Part shown: positions 1 to 8,139 of the stretch, one piece after another | Numbering within the stretch: position 1 is the stretch's first letter | Layout: each line of letters begins with the position of its first letter | From: Candidatus Hydrogenisulfobacillus filiaventi | GTDB lineage: Bacteria; Bacillota; Sulfobacillia; Sulfobacillales; R501 | Length of the DNA: 64,000 nucleotides | Assembly: GCA_902809825.1 (NCBI GenBank) | Contig: LR778114.1 | Location: forward strand, 1,674,001 to 1,738,000 | Reading direction: 5' to 3' | Position numbers and translations under genes: made by a program | The notes under the pieces: model-generated | The model's database searches: none | Told to the model about the DNA's origin: nothing | The model's input: the letters and a program-made list of their open reading frames with translations, nothing else

Positions 1-576
1 CCCGATCTGCCCGATGAGGGCCAGGATCATGTCCTTGGCCGTCACCCCGGGCGGCCGTGCTCCCCGGAAGTTGACCGCCATGGTGCGAGGCTTGCTCTGC
101 CACAAGCACTGGGTCGCCAGAACATGCTCCACCTCGCTGGTGCCGATGCCGAAGGCCAGGGCCCCAAAGGCCCCATGGGTGGACGTATGGCTGTCCCCGC
201 ACACGATGGTCATACCCGGCTGGGTGTAGCCCTGCTCCGGGGCCACGACGTGCACAATCCCCTGCCGGGGGTCATCCAGCCCGTAAAGGGTGATGCCCGC
301 CTCGCGGCAGTTGGCCGCCAGAGCCTCCATTTGCGCCCGCGCCACCGGATCCGCCGGGGGCTGGTCCCGGTGCCGGGTGGGAACGTTGTGGTCCATCACC
401 GCCACCGTGCGGTCGGGCCGCCGCACCCGCCGGCCGGCCAGCCGCAGCCCTTCAAAGGCCTGGGGCGAGGTCACCTCGTGCACCAGGTGCAAGTCGATAT
501 AGAGCAGCGCCGGCTCGCCCGGCGGCTCCACCACGACATGCCGCTCCCAAATCTTTTCAAACAGGGTTTTGGCCAC
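1..576 (-). CDS. leuC: 3-isopropylmalate dehydratase large subunit, N-terminal part (cut by window edge)
   Basis: LeuC isomerises 2-isopropylmalate to 3-isopropylmalate in leucine synthesis, as the large subunit of a [4Fe-4S] aconitase-family enzyme with LeuD. The 192 visible codons start at a GTG (574-576) behind a GGGAGGTG ribosome site. They include the family hallmarks MDHNVPT, QGIVHVV and [20 protein letters not shown] (about residues 143-162), which form the substrate and cluster site. The cluster cysteines lie beyond the window. A LysR-type gene is transcribed divergently, and its product is the obvious candidate regulator. Confidence 0.95.
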   Translation of the reverse strand, partial: MAKTLFEKIWERHVVVEPPGEPALLYIDLHLVHEVTSPQAFEGLRLAGRRVRRPDRTVAVMDHNVPTRHRDQPPADPVARAQMEALAANCREAGITLYGLDDPRQGIVHVVAPEQGYTQPGMTIVCGDSHTSTHGAFGALAFGIGTSEVEHVLATQCLWQSKPRTMAVNFRGARPPGVTAKDMILALIGQIG

Positions 577-645
577 TGTACACCTCCCGAACAGCCCCAC
601 CGGCCCGGCCGGCGGGGTTCGACCAGAAAACCGCTCATACCTTTC

Positions 646-675
646 ATCATCGCCCAGCCGACGCCGGGGCGTCAA
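646..675 (-). promoter_or_regulatory. Probable leuC promoter
   Basis: On the minus strand, TTGACG (675-670) is followed after 18 bases by GATGAT (651-646), which matches the housekeeping consensus 5/6 and 4/6. It lies about 70 bases upstream of the leuC GTG. It is called by eye only. Confidence 0.45.
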
Positions 676-756
676 TCGGGCCCGGGCGGCCGGCCCCGCC
701 GCCCTCATGGTAACAAGGCGGCTATTATTCGTCTAAGATATTGCTGATATTGAAGG

Positions 757-773
757 CATAGCCTCTACCTATG
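757..773. promoter_or_regulatory. LysR-type operator candidate (T-N11-A palindrome)
   Basis: CATAG and CTATG form a perfect inverted repeat around seven bases. It contains the T-N11-A core (T759, A771) typical of LysR-family boxes. It ends at the ribosome site (GGGAG, 773-777) of the LysR gene starting at 785, so binding there would suit autorepression. The surrounding A+T-rich stretch 720-760 may hold further half-sites. The regulator-site link is inference. Confidence 0.45.
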
Positions 774-784
774 GGAGCCGTGCC

Positions 785-1693
785 ATGGAACTACGGACGC
801 TGCGGTATGCTCTGGAGGTGGCCCGGCAGGCGAGCTTCACCGGCGCCGCCCGTGCCCTGCATATTGCCCAGCCCTCGCTCAGCCAGCAGATTGCACGCCT
901 GGAGGAGGAGCTGGGGATGCCGCTCTTCTACCGCCGGGCTTCGGGTGTGGAGCCCACCCCCGACGGCCGCCGCTTCCTGGAGCAGGCGGAGCGGATCGTG
1001 CGCCTGGAGGAGGACCTGGTGCGGGAGATGCGGGAGCGCCGCGAAGGCATCGGGCCGGAACTGGTGGTGGGGGCCCCGGCCATCACCGGCGAGCACGTGC
1101 TACCGCCGGTGCTGGGCCGCTTTCAGAGCTTGTACCCCCGCACCCGCGTGCGCCTGGTGGAGGACTCCCCCCATGCCCTGGAGGCGCTGACCGCGCGAGG
1201 CCTGACCGACCTCTCCATCCTGCCGCTGCCGGTCGAGGATACCCGCCTCGCCATCCGGCCCCTGTTCACCGAACCCATCCTGCTGGCGCTGCCGCCGCAG
1301 CCGGCGGCCTGGATACCGGCGGGCATCCTGCCCCCGGCCGGAAGCCGGGTGGGGCTGGCGGCGGTGGCAGGAGCCCCCTTCATCCTGCTCAAGCCGGGTT
1401 ACGGGTTCCGGCAGACGGTGCTGGAGCTGTGCGCCGCCGCCGGCTTTCAGCCCCGGGTGGTGTACGAGACCAGTAGCATCGAAATGGCGCAGTCCTTGGT
1501 GGCCCATGGCCTAGGCGTCACCCTGGTGCCGGCCATGGTCCGCCGGCGGGGCTCCGGAACCCGGCCCCACTACCGGCGCCTGCAGGAGCTGCCGACGCGC
1601 ACCCTGGCCCTGGTCTGGGCCCGCGACCGCTACCTGAGCCTGGCGGCGCGGGCGTTCCTGCAGCTGCTGCCACAGGCCGGCGCCACCGGTTAA
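785..1693 (+). CDS. LysR-family transcriptional regulator, divergent from leuC
   Basis: This 302-aa protein has the usual LysR layout. A winged helix-turn-helix occupies about residues 1-60, with the recognition segment AQPSLSQQIARLEEELG, followed by a linker helix and a two-lobed periplasmic-binding-like effector domain at about 90-295. Its position back to back with leuC suggests control of leucine genes by a pathway intermediate, but the ligand cannot be read from sequence. The ribosome site is GGGAG, 7 bases before the ATG. Its stop overlaps the stop of the next, convergent gene by 4 bases. Confidence 0.9.
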   Translation: MELRTLRYALEVARQASFTGAARALHIAQPSLSQQIARLEEELGMPLFYRRASGVEPTPDGRRFLEQAERIVRLEEDLVREMRERREGIGPELVVGAPAITGEHVLPPVLGRFQSLYPRTRVRLVEDSPHALEALTARGLTDLSILPLPVEDTRLAIRPLFTEPILLALPPQPAAWIPAGILPPAGSRVGLAAVAGAPFILLKPGYGFRQTVLELCAAAGFQPRVVYETSSIEMAQSLVAHGLGVTLVPAMVRRRGSGTRPHYRRLQELPTRTLALVWARDRYLSLAARAFLQLLPQAGATG

Positions 1694-2532
1694 AGGGCGT
1701 CGGGGGCACCGTCCAACGCCTGAAAGCCGTAGCGCCGGTAGACATCCTGCCCCTCCGGCCCGGTCAGGTAGTCCAGGAAGGCACGGGCCGCCGCCGCATG
1801 CGGCGCCCGGCTGCAGACAGCCGCCCAGTAGCGGCCGGAGGGATTGGCCTCCGCCGGCAGGGGGACCGGCTCCACCGCCCGCCCGGTGGTCACCGCCCAG
1901 CGGGCCTCGCTGAGCCAGACCGGACCCACGTGGGCTTCGCCGGCCTCCAGCCAGGCCACCGTCTGGCGGTGATGCACGGTGGTGACCCGGGTACTGCCGG
2001 CCCGCAGCTTTTCCTCAAACACCCGCTGCGCCGCGGCCGTCCCCAGGGCGGCCGTAATCCCGGCCCGCACCAGGCGGGCGATGCCCTCGGTGGCGGGGTT
2101 GGGCAACGCCACCACCACCTCCGGCCGCAGGAGGTCGTCCCAGCCCCGGATGCCAAGGGGATTGCCCCGCGTCACCAGCAGCGCGAGCCGGTTCTGGGCG
2201 TAGGCCGCCGGTTCCCCCACCAGCCCCGCCCTCCGGGCGGCGTCCATCTCGCCCCGTCCGGCGGCAAACACGTCCGGGGCCACGGACAAGGTCAGACTGC
2301 CGACGCGCAAGGATCCAGCCTGCAGTTGCCCCAGCAGGACCCCCGGCGGGAGGGTCTCGTAGTAGACGCTGCGCACCGCCGGATAAGCCCGGCGGAATCC
2401 TTCCAGCAGCTCCGGCAGCACCATGAACTGGTTACCGTTCATGAACAGCACCAGATCGGCCGCCAGGGGATCCCCCACCAGGTCCACCATTTCATCGAAG
2501 CCCGGCAGGTCCAAAAACGGCACCTCGGCCAT
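1690..2532 (-). CDS. ModA-like type 2 substrate-binding protein lacking a signal peptide
   Basis: This 280-aa protein looks like a type 2 periplasmic-binding fold of the molybdate/tungstate or sulfate kind. Late motifs fit such proteins, for example ARAFLDYLTGPEGQDVYRRYGF near the C-terminus (residues about 252-272). The start chosen (2530-2532) has a strong GGGAGGAGG site. That start gives MAEVPFLDLPGFDEM, with no signal peptide, lipobox or transmembrane segment, so the protein is predicted to be cytoplasmic. No permease lies beside it, although an ABC ATPase follows divergently. It may be a ligand sensor rather than a transporter component. The ligand is unknown. Confidence 0.65.
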   Translation of the reverse strand: MAEVPFLDLPGFDEMVDLVGDPLAADLVLFMNGNQFMVLPELLEGFRRAYPAVRSVYYETLPPGVLLGQLQAGSLRVGSLTLSVAPDVFAAGRGEMDAARRAGLVGEPAAYAQNRLALLVTRGNPLGIRGWDDLLRPEVVVALPNPATEGIARLVRAGITAALGTAAAQRVFEEKLRAGSTRVTTVHHRQTVAWLEAGEAHVGPVWLSEARWAVTTGRAVEPVPLPAEANPSGRYWAAVCSRAPHAAAARAFLDYLTGPEGQDVYRRYGFQALDGAPDAL

Positions 2533-2562
2533 GGCCGGCCTCCTCCCTGTCTGCTGCGGCCT

Positions 2563-2571
2563 ATTGTAGCA
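2563..2571 (-). promoter_or_regulatory. Extended -10 promoter for the binding-protein gene
   Basis: The minus strand reads TGCTACAAT, an extended -10 element (TGn plus a TATAAT-like hexamer), about 30 bases upstream of the start at 2532. No convincing -35 is present, which is normal for extended -10 promoters. Confidence 0.4.
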
Positions 2572-2642
2572 GACCGGGGGATGCCGGGCCGGAGCGGGTT
2601 GGGCTAGAATGGGGCCGGACATCGCGGCAGAGGAGGACGGGC

Positions 2643-2936
2643 ATGCGACGTGCGCGGGTGCTGGTGGCCGGCCGGGTGCAGGGCGTCGGCTTCCGGGCGG
2701 CGACCCGGGAACGGGCCCTGGCCCTGGGCTTGACCGGCCGGGTGGCCAACCGTCCCGACGGGCGGGTGGTGGCGGAGGTGCAGGGACCGGAGGCGGCGGT
2801 GGCCGCCTTCCTGGCCTGGGTCCGCACCGGTCCGCCCTGGGCGCGGGTCGAGCGGGTGGAGGCGGAGGACCTGCCGCCGGACCCGGCCGAGACCCGCTTC
2901 GAGATCCGGCCCTTCCCCTGGGGGGGTGCCTCATGA
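2643..2936 (+). CDS. acyP: Acylphosphatase
   Basis: This is a 97-aa single-domain acylphosphatase, the normal length for the family. It hydrolyses carboxyl-phosphate bonds of acyl phosphates in the cytosol. The signature VAGRVQGVGFRA (about residues 8-19) carries the phosphate-binding loop and catalytic Arg, and VANRPDGRV (about 34-42) supplies the conserved Asn. A GAGGAGG site precedes the ATG. The stop overlaps the next ATG as ATGA, so the ABC ATPase is translationally coupled to it. Confidence 0.92.
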   Translation: MRRARVLVAGRVQGVGFRAATRERALALGLTGRVANRPDGRVVAEVQGPEAAVAAFLAWVRTGPPWARVERVEAEDLPPDPAETRFEIRPFPWGGAS

Positions 2937-3727
2937 CCGCCCCGGCGGTGCTGCGGCTGGAGGGGGTGAGCGTGCGTCACGGCCCCCGTACCGTGCTGAA
3001 CGGGATCGACTGGATGGTGGAGCCCGGCCAGCACTGGGCGGTGGTGGGGCCGAACGGGGCCGGCAAGACCACCCTCCTCAACCTGCTGGCGGGGTATCTG
3101 TGGCCGGCGGCGGGCAAGGTGGAAGTGCTGGGCACTCCCTTCGGCAGCATCGACCTGCGCGACCTGCGCCGCGCCATCGGCTGGGTGAGCAGCGCCCTGG
3201 CCGACCGCCTGCTCACCGGCCACCGCGGGCGGCCGGCGCTGGACATCGTGATGGGCGGGGCCGAAGCCGCCATCGGCTTCCCCCTGCACGCGGACGCGGA
3301 ACGGGCGATGGCGGCACGGGCGGCGCTGGAGGCCCTGGGCGCAGGCCATCTGGCTGCGCGCCCCTACGGTGAGCTGTCTCAAGGGGAACGCCAGCGGGTG
3401 CTGCTGGCCCGGGCCCGCATGGCCGATTACCGTCTGCTGATCCTGGATGAGCCCTGCAACGGGCTGGACCTGGCTGCCCGCGAGCAGGTGCTGGACGGGG
3501 TGGAGGCCCTGGCCCTGGAGCCGGGCGCCCCCAGCCTGGTGTACGTCACCCATCATGTCGAGGAGATCCGGCCGGCCTTCACCCATGCCTTGGTGCTGAG
3601 CCGGGGGCGCGTGCTGCGCCAGGGTCCCAAACAGACCACCCTCACCGGCCCCGTCCTTTCCGACGCCTTCGGCATCGGCCTCGAGGTGGAATGGCACGGC
3701 GGCCGGCCCTGGGCGCGGGTACGCTGA
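2933..3727 (+). CDS. ABC transporter ATP-binding protein (orphan, YlmA/ModF-like)
   Basis: This 264-aa ATPase has every catalytic element of an ABC domain: Walker A GPNGAGKTT (about residues 36-44), signature LSQGERQR, Walker B LLILDEP and the switch His in YVTHH. A longer reading frame extends upstream, but the ATG at 2933 is supported by ATGA overlap with acyP and a conventional N-terminus. No membrane subunit is adjacent, as with the YlmA and ModF groups. It may serve an importer encoded elsewhere or act in another process. Substrate unknown. Confidence 0.85.
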   Translation: MTAPAVLRLEGVSVRHGPRTVLNGIDWMVEPGQHWAVVGPNGAGKTTLLNLLAGYLWPAAGKVEVLGTPFGSIDLRDLRRAIGWVSSALADRLLTGHRGRPALDIVMGGAEAAIGFPLHADAERAMAARAALEALGAGHLAARPYGELSQGERQRVLLARARMADYRLLILDEPCNGLDLAAREQVLDGVEALALEPGAPSLVYVTHHVEEIRPAFTHALVLSRGRVLRQGPKQTTLTGPVLSDAFGIGLEVEWHGGRPWARVR

Positions 3728-3731
3728 CGCC

Positions 3732-3763
3732 GCGGCGCCGGCCCGGGAGGGGACCGGCGCCGC
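3732..3763. terminator. GC-rich hairpin between convergent genes
   Basis: A perfect 10-bp inverted repeat (3732-3741 with 3754-3763, arms GCGGCGCCGG/CCGGCGCCGC) surrounds a 12-base loop. It sits between the ABC ATPase stop and the stop of the facing LysR gene, where a bidirectional terminator is expected. There is no U tract. Confidence 0.55.
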
Positions 3764-3775
3764 CGGCAGGCGCGG

Positions 3776-4699
3776 TTACAAGGCGGCCGGTTGTGCCCGG
3801 CCGCTCGCCAGGGCATCCAGGAACCATCGCCCCAGGGGATGGTCCTGCACCTCCGGGCGGGCCACCACCGTGAAGGCGCGCGTCAGGGGCAGGCCCTCCA
3901 CCGTCACCATCGCCAGACGGCCTTCCGCCACCTCCCGGCGCACGGCCCAGGGGGACAGGAAGGACACCCCCAGGCCGTCCGCCACCGCCCGCTTGATGGC
4001 CTCTATGCTCCCCAGCTCCTGATACCGCAGGCGCTCGAGCGGCAGGCCCGCCGCCTTCAAGGCCGCCAGCACCGTCTCCCGGGTGGCGGACCCCGGCTCC
4101 CGCAAGAGCAGGCAGGGCTGGGTCAGCTCCTCCGTCGTCACCCGGCCGCGGCCTGCCCACGGATGCCGGGGCCCGACCACCAGCGCCAGGGTATCGGCCA
4201 TCCAGGGCCACTGCCGCCAGCAGCCGCCGGGGGTGTACGCCCCTTCCAGGAGGGCGACATCGATCTCCCCCGCCTCCAGGCGGGCCAGGATGGCACTACT
4301 GTTGCCGATCTGCAGATGGATGCGCACCTCCGGCCGCGCCTGCCAGAGCTCACCCAGCACGGCCGGGACCACATAGTTACCCAGCGTCTGGCTTGCCCCC
4401 AGGCCCAGGCTAAGGCGGTCGGTGTGGGCCACCGACTCCAGCGCCGCCCGGGCCTCCTGCACCAGCCCCTGGATATGGAGGGCGTAGTCCAACAGCTTGC
4501 TGCCCGCCGGGGTGAGCTCCACCATCTTAGAGGTGCGCCGGAACAGCCGCACCCCATAAAAAGCCTCCAGGCTCTGAATGTGAGCACTGACCGTCGGTTG
4601 CGCCAGGAACAGACGTTGCGATGCGCGGGAGAAACTGCGTTCCTGAGCCACGGCGATGAATGTCTGCAGATGAATAAGATTAAGTCCGGATGCCTGCAT
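3776..4699 (-). CDS. LysR-family transcriptional regulator (CysB/CbbR-like layout)
   Basis: This is a 307-aa LysR-type regulator. The DNA-binding domain is in residues 1-65 (LAQPTVSAHIQSLEAFYGV recognition helix) and the effector domain in about 90-300. The start at 4699 gives a standard N-terminus, and the 37 residues upstream in frame look non-native. A GAGGAAGGGA site lies just before. Its target is unclear: divergent from it, after 283 bases, is an uncharacterised membrane protein. Ligand unknown. Confidence 0.85.
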   Translation of the reverse strand: MQASGLNLIHLQTFIAVAQERSFSRASQRLFLAQPTVSAHIQSLEAFYGVRLFRRTSKMVELTPAGSKLLDYALHIQGLVQEARAALESVAHTDRLSLGLGASQTLGNYVVPAVLGELWQARPEVRIHLQIGNSSAILARLEAGEIDVALLEGAYTPGGCWRQWPWMADTLALVVGPRHPWAGRGRVTTEELTQPCLLLREPGSATRETVLAALKAAGLPLERLRYQELGSIEAIKRAVADGLGVSFLSPWAVRREVAEGRLAMVTVEGLPLTRAFTVVARPEVQDHPLGRWFLDALASGRAQPAAL

Positions 4700-4901
4700 G
4701 CATGCGTCCCTTCCTCGGCTCCTCTCCCCTGCGCCCGGACCGTCCGGGCGCCCACGCGGCCGGAAACCAGGAATGACACCATCTTCATTTAACATCAGGT
4801 TCAAGCGCAAATCAAACTTTTCTGCCGGGAGTCCTGGTCCTTTTTACCCGATCCGGCCGCCGGTCGGCCGGCTCCGGGCGGCGGCCCGGCCCGGCCTGGG
4901 G

Positions 4902-4907
4902 TACAAT
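4902..4907 (+). promoter_or_regulatory. Possible -10 element for the 184-aa membrane protein gene
   Basis: TACAAT (5/6 to consensus) stands about 75 bases before the ATG at 4983, in the 283-base gap after the LysR start. I see no good -35. The rest of the gap shows no clear structure. Confidence 0.3.
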
Positions 4908-4982
4908 GCAGGTATACCCGACGGACGGCTGCACGGACGGCGGGCCGGCCGCCGCCCCGGTTCCGGAAGCGAAGGTGATCCC

Positions 4983-5537
4983 ATGCTCCCTATGCTGCGC
5001 CGCTCCCGGCGAGAACCCGGCCCCGTGGGCCCGGCCTGGCCGGATCCCCGGCTGGTGCGCTGGGTGGAGCGGGTGGTGCTGGGGCTGGGCCTGACGGTAG
5101 CGGTTTTCGGGCTGGGCTTCGTGAGCGGCTGGCTGGCGCATATGGGCCAGGTGGCGGCGGCCCTGGCCCAGCTGCAGGCGGACCGCGCCGCGCTGGCCCG
5201 TACCCACCACCTGCCGCCCGCCGGCCATCCCTGGCTGACCGCGGGCGTTGCCGTCCTCAGCGCGGCGGCCGGGGTCGCGGGCGGTTATGCCTGGGCGCGT
5301 CGCCGGCCGCTGCCCGTCCCGTCGCCCGCGGCCGCCCCGGCTCCTCCCTCCGCCGCAGCCGGCCCCGACCCGCTCCCCCCGCCGGCAGACGCGGACGCTC
5401 CGGCCCCGGACAGCGGGAGCAGCTATGTGCTGGGCCCCCTGCTGCGGGCCTTCACCTGGTGGGCAGTGGCCGCCTTCCTGGCCCTGGTGGCCTGGCAGAG
5501 CGGCTTCCTGGCCCAGAGCCACCTCTTGCCCTGGTGA
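4983..5537 (+). CDS. Hypothetical three-helix membrane protein with Ala/Pro linker
   Basis: I do not recognise this 184-aa protein. It has three hydrophobic segments, at about residues 29-53, 83-103 and 155-178. A low-complexity Ala/Pro linker (about 107-150) separates the second and third. The start at 4983 follows AAGGTGAT. The gene meets the multicluster Fe-S gene tail to tail, so it is not in that operon. No catalytic or binding motif is visible. Confidence 0.6.
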   Translation: MLPMLRRSRREPGPVGPAWPDPRLVRWVERVVLGLGLTVAVFGLGFVSGWLAHMGQVAAALAQLQADRAALARTHHLPPAGHPWLTAGVAVLSAAAGVAGGYAWARRRPLPVPSPAAAPAPPSAAAGPDPLPPPADADAPAPDSGSSYVLGPLLRAFTWWAVAAFLALVAWQSGFLAQSHLLPW

Positions 5538-5548
5538 CACCCGGGTGG

Positions 5549-6946
5549 CTAAGCGCCCGGGCCGAAATCGGGACCGGTCCCCCACACCCCCAGGCTGGCC
5601 TGCAGGCGGCACTGGTCGCACAGCGGCGGTTCCGGCAGCGGGCGGCCCAGGCGCTCCGCCAGCACCGCCAGCTGGCGGCGGGTACCGAGCACACTGCCAC
5701 AAGACCGGCAGCGCACCACCCCCTCCTCCACCAGGGCGCGGGGACCCGCCGTCAGCACCTGCGGCGAGGCCGGCTCCACCGTCAGCGCCCCCTCCGGACA
5801 GACGGCGGCACAGCGCCCGCAGCCGAGGCAGGCGCCGGCATCGGCGGCCAGGACCCATGCTTCCGGCCCCGCGCCGGCCAGGCCCAGGGCCGGGGTGGGG
5901 CAGGCCCGCGCACAGGCGGCGCAGAGGGTGCAACGCTGCCCGTCCACCCTCACCTGCCATGCCGGCCACCCCGGCTCCGGCGCCAGGGCCGGCGGCTCGA
6001 CTCCGGCAGGGAACCGCCAGGCGGCCAGGTCCGTCGCCAGGGCCCGCACACGGCCGCTCCAGGGCGCAGCCGCCGCCCCGGCGGCGGGTTCCCCGGGCGG
6101 CGCCGGCTCTCCCGCCTCCAGCCAGGCCAGCCAGGCCAGAGCGCGGGCGGCCGCCGCCTGCCGCGGACACCCCGGATCCGGACAGCGGGCGGTGACGGGA
6201 CCGCTGCGGCGCAGGCGCGCCAGCTGGGCGGGAGCCAGCGCGCCCACACACGGCACCGGCAGCAGCACCTCCCCCTCCGCCTCCGGGCGGTCGTCGCGGG
6301 GGCAGACCGCCCGCAGGGCCCCCTGCGGGTCCGTCGCCCGCACCCGGGCCAGGGCATCCACCGTGGCATCACTCAGGTCCCGCACCGTCATGGCCCCCGT
6401 GGGGCAGGCGGCGGCACAGGACCCGCACCCATCACAACGCTCTCCCGGCGCCGGCCGTCCCTCCGGCCAGGTGAGGGCCTCGCGGGGACACGCGGCGGCG
6501 CAGACCCGGCATCCCTGGCCCGCCGCACAACGGGCCGCCTCCAGGGCCGGCCAGGGGCGGAAGCGGCGCGGCCCGGCCCAGGCCTGCAGCAGGTCCCGCC
6601 GGCTCATCGTGCGGCCCTCCCCCGCCGCCGGCGCCTCCAGCAGGGCCGGGGAGGTCGCCAGGCGCACGGCCGCCAGGCTCAGGCGCAGGCGGTCATGCCC
6701 GTCCCCCTGCAACCGCACCGCCCGGAAGGCTAAGGGATGAACCCCGGGCGGGGCCGCGGGGGGCGGGCCCTCCCTCCAGGCCACGACCAGGCCGTCCCAC
6801 GCGCGGGCCTGCGTCGGATCCCAGCGTCGCCCCACCCCCAGGGGCCCGGCCCCGCCCGCCTGCACCCAGCCGGCGGTCCAGGCCTCCACCTCCGCGACCA
6901 GCTCCTCCCCCGCTGCCGTCTCCGGAATCACCACCGCCACCCGCAT
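5549..6946 (-). CDS. Multicluster [4Fe-4S] protein with MvhD-like segment
   Basis: This is a 465-aa soluble electron-transfer protein of unknown partner. After about 130 residues without cysteines, two ferredoxin motifs follow (CRVCAAACP preceded by an extra Cys, then CDGCGSCAAACP). Next comes a segment with PCVGAL and CPDPGCP that resembles the MvhD/HdrA-associated hydrogenase iron-sulfur domain. Two more ferredoxin motifs follow (CTLCAACARACP, CLGCGRCAAVCP), and the protein ends in a CRSCG...CDQC zinc-ribbon-like pair. No signal peptide or membrane helix is seen. It is divergent from the molybdoenzyme operon across 223 bases and has a strong AGGGAGG site. Context suggests it feeds or drains that respiratory complex on the cytoplasmic side, but this is inference. 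Confidence 0.7.
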   Translation of the reverse strand: MRVAVVIPETAAGEELVAEVEAWTAGWVQAGGAGPLGVGRRWDPTQARAWDGLVVAWREGPPPAAPPGVHPLAFRAVRLQGDGHDRLRLSLAAVRLATSPALLEAPAAGEGRTMSRRDLLQAWAGPRRFRPWPALEAARCAAGQGCRVCAAACPREALTWPEGRPAPGERCDGCGSCAAACPTGAMTVRDLSDATVDALARVRATDPQGALRAVCPRDDRPEAEGEVLLPVPCVGALAPAQLARLRRSGPVTARCPDPGCPRQAAAARALAWLAWLEAGEPAPPGEPAAGAAAAPWSGRVRALATDLAAWRFPAGVEPPALAPEPGWPAWQVRVDGQRCTLCAACARACPTPALGLAGAGPEAWVLAADAGACLGCGRCAAVCPEGALTVEPASPQVLTAGPRALVEEGVVRCRSCGSVLGTRRQLAVLAERLGRPLPEPPLCDQCRLQASLGVWGTGPDFGPGA

Positions 6947-7011
6947 GCGCCGGACCTCCCTTCACTCACTTCCACTATAGGGTGCGGGCCCGGCCCCGCC
7001 GTGGCGGCGAC

Positions 7012-7049
7012 TATCGGATCTTCCCATACTCGCCCGGCCCCCTCCGATA
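7012..7049. promoter_or_regulatory. Spaced inverted repeat between divergent redox operons
   Basis: TATCGGA (7012-7018) and TCCGATA (7043-7049) are perfect inverted arms 24 bases apart. They lie inside the 223-base gap between the Fe-S gene and the NrfD gene. This could be a shared operator or a hairpin. A minus-strand TATAGT (6979-6974) is a possible -10 for the Fe-S gene. Confidence 0.3.
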
Positions 7050-7169
7050 AGCGGGACCCCGCTGGCCTGCTACCCTCAGAGACAACCGGGGCCTCCATCC
7101 CGGCGACGGCCGTCCGCCCGGCTGCAACGGCGGCCGGAACCTGTCCGCACCGCCTAGGGAGGGACGTTC

Positions 7170-8111
7170 ATGCCTGCATCCTTTTATCTCATGCATTGGG
7201 GGCTATCCTGGCTGCCGCCCGCCTACCGGGACGCCTGGAGCTGGAAGGCCGGGCTGGCCCTGTTCTTCGCCGGGTCCTCGGCGATGGTGCTCTTCCTGTC
7301 CGCCTGGGAGGACTGGCGGGGCGAACACCCGCGCCTGGCTCACACCGGCATGCTGGCCGGCCTGGTCGGCCTGGTGGTGATGGGGATCCTCTTCATCTGG
7401 GACCTCGGCAACCCGCTCCGCTTCTGGGAGCTCATGGTGTACGGCTGGACCCAGCGCCTCGGCAGCTCCTGGATGCCCTGGGGGGTTCTCTTCATGGTCC
7501 TCCTGGGCCTGGCGGCGCTGGTGGAGGGCTGGGGCATCCGGGAGGACAGCTGGCGCAAGCCCGCCGCCGCGGCCACCATGCTCTTCGGGCTGCTGGTCAC
7601 CACCTACTCCGGCTTTGAGCTGGCCGACACCTCCATCGCCCTCTGGAACACTTACCTGCCCCTGGTCTTCCTGACCGTGAGCCTCTCCATCGCCGGCGCC
7701 TTCGTGCCGGTGCTGGCCGGGCAGATCGGGGACGAAGGAGCGCGCCAGCGGCTCGTTGCCCGCTATCGCACCCTCACCCTGGTCAGCCTGGCCTCCACGG
7801 CCCTGGTGCTGCTCTTCTGGCTTTACACCGCCGGGCACCTGGACGGCGGCCGCGCCCTGCCCACGGTGGACGCGCTGCTGGGCGGGTCCCTGGCCGGCTG
7901 GTTCTGGGCGGCGGTGCTGCTGGGCTTGGCGGCGGCCGCCCTGCTCTGGCGCGCCTCCGACCGCCTGACCGTCCAGCCCGCCATGCGGGGGGCCATCTTT
8001 GCCCTCACCGGCTCCAGCGGCCTCATCCTGCGCCTGCTCATCGTCCTGGCCGGCTACCACTTCTTTGCGCCCTTGAGCCCCTTCGGGGTGACCCACATCG
8101 AGCTCCCCTAA
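7170..8111 (+). CDS. NrfD/PsrC-like membrane anchor subunit of a molybdoenzyme complex
   Basis: This 313-aa polytopic protein has about eight or nine hydrophobic segments spread evenly through it. It has the WDLGNPLRFWE-type motif near residues 75-85 that is typical of NrfD-family quinone-interacting subunits. It would tie the periplasmic-side catalytic and Fe-S subunits to the menaquinone pool. It is the first gene of the operon, with a GGGAGGGA site, and is followed 28 bases later by the catalytic subunit. NrfD proteins may or may not pump protons; sequence alone does not say. Confidence 0.88.
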   Translation: MPASFYLMHWGLSWLPPAYRDAWSWKAGLALFFAGSSAMVLFLSAWEDWRGEHPRLAHTGMLAGLVGLVVMGILFIWDLGNPLRFWELMVYGWTQRLGSSWMPWGVLFMVLLGLAALVEGWGIREDSWRKPAAAATMLFGLLVTTYSGFELADTSIALWNTYLPLVFLTVSLSIAGAFVPVLAGQIGDEGARQRLVARYRTLTLVSLASTALVLLFWLYTAGHLDGGRALPTVDALLGGSLAGWFWAAVLLGLAAAALLWRASDRLTVQPAMRGAIFALTGSSGLILRLLIVLAGYHFFAPLSPFGVTHIELP

Positions 8112-8139
8112 GGGGAACCGCTAAGAGGGAGGTCCTAGG

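Noticed and set aside
577-784. T-box leader for leuC
   Set aside because: No AGGGUGGNACCGCG motif or specifier stem can be found on the minus strand.
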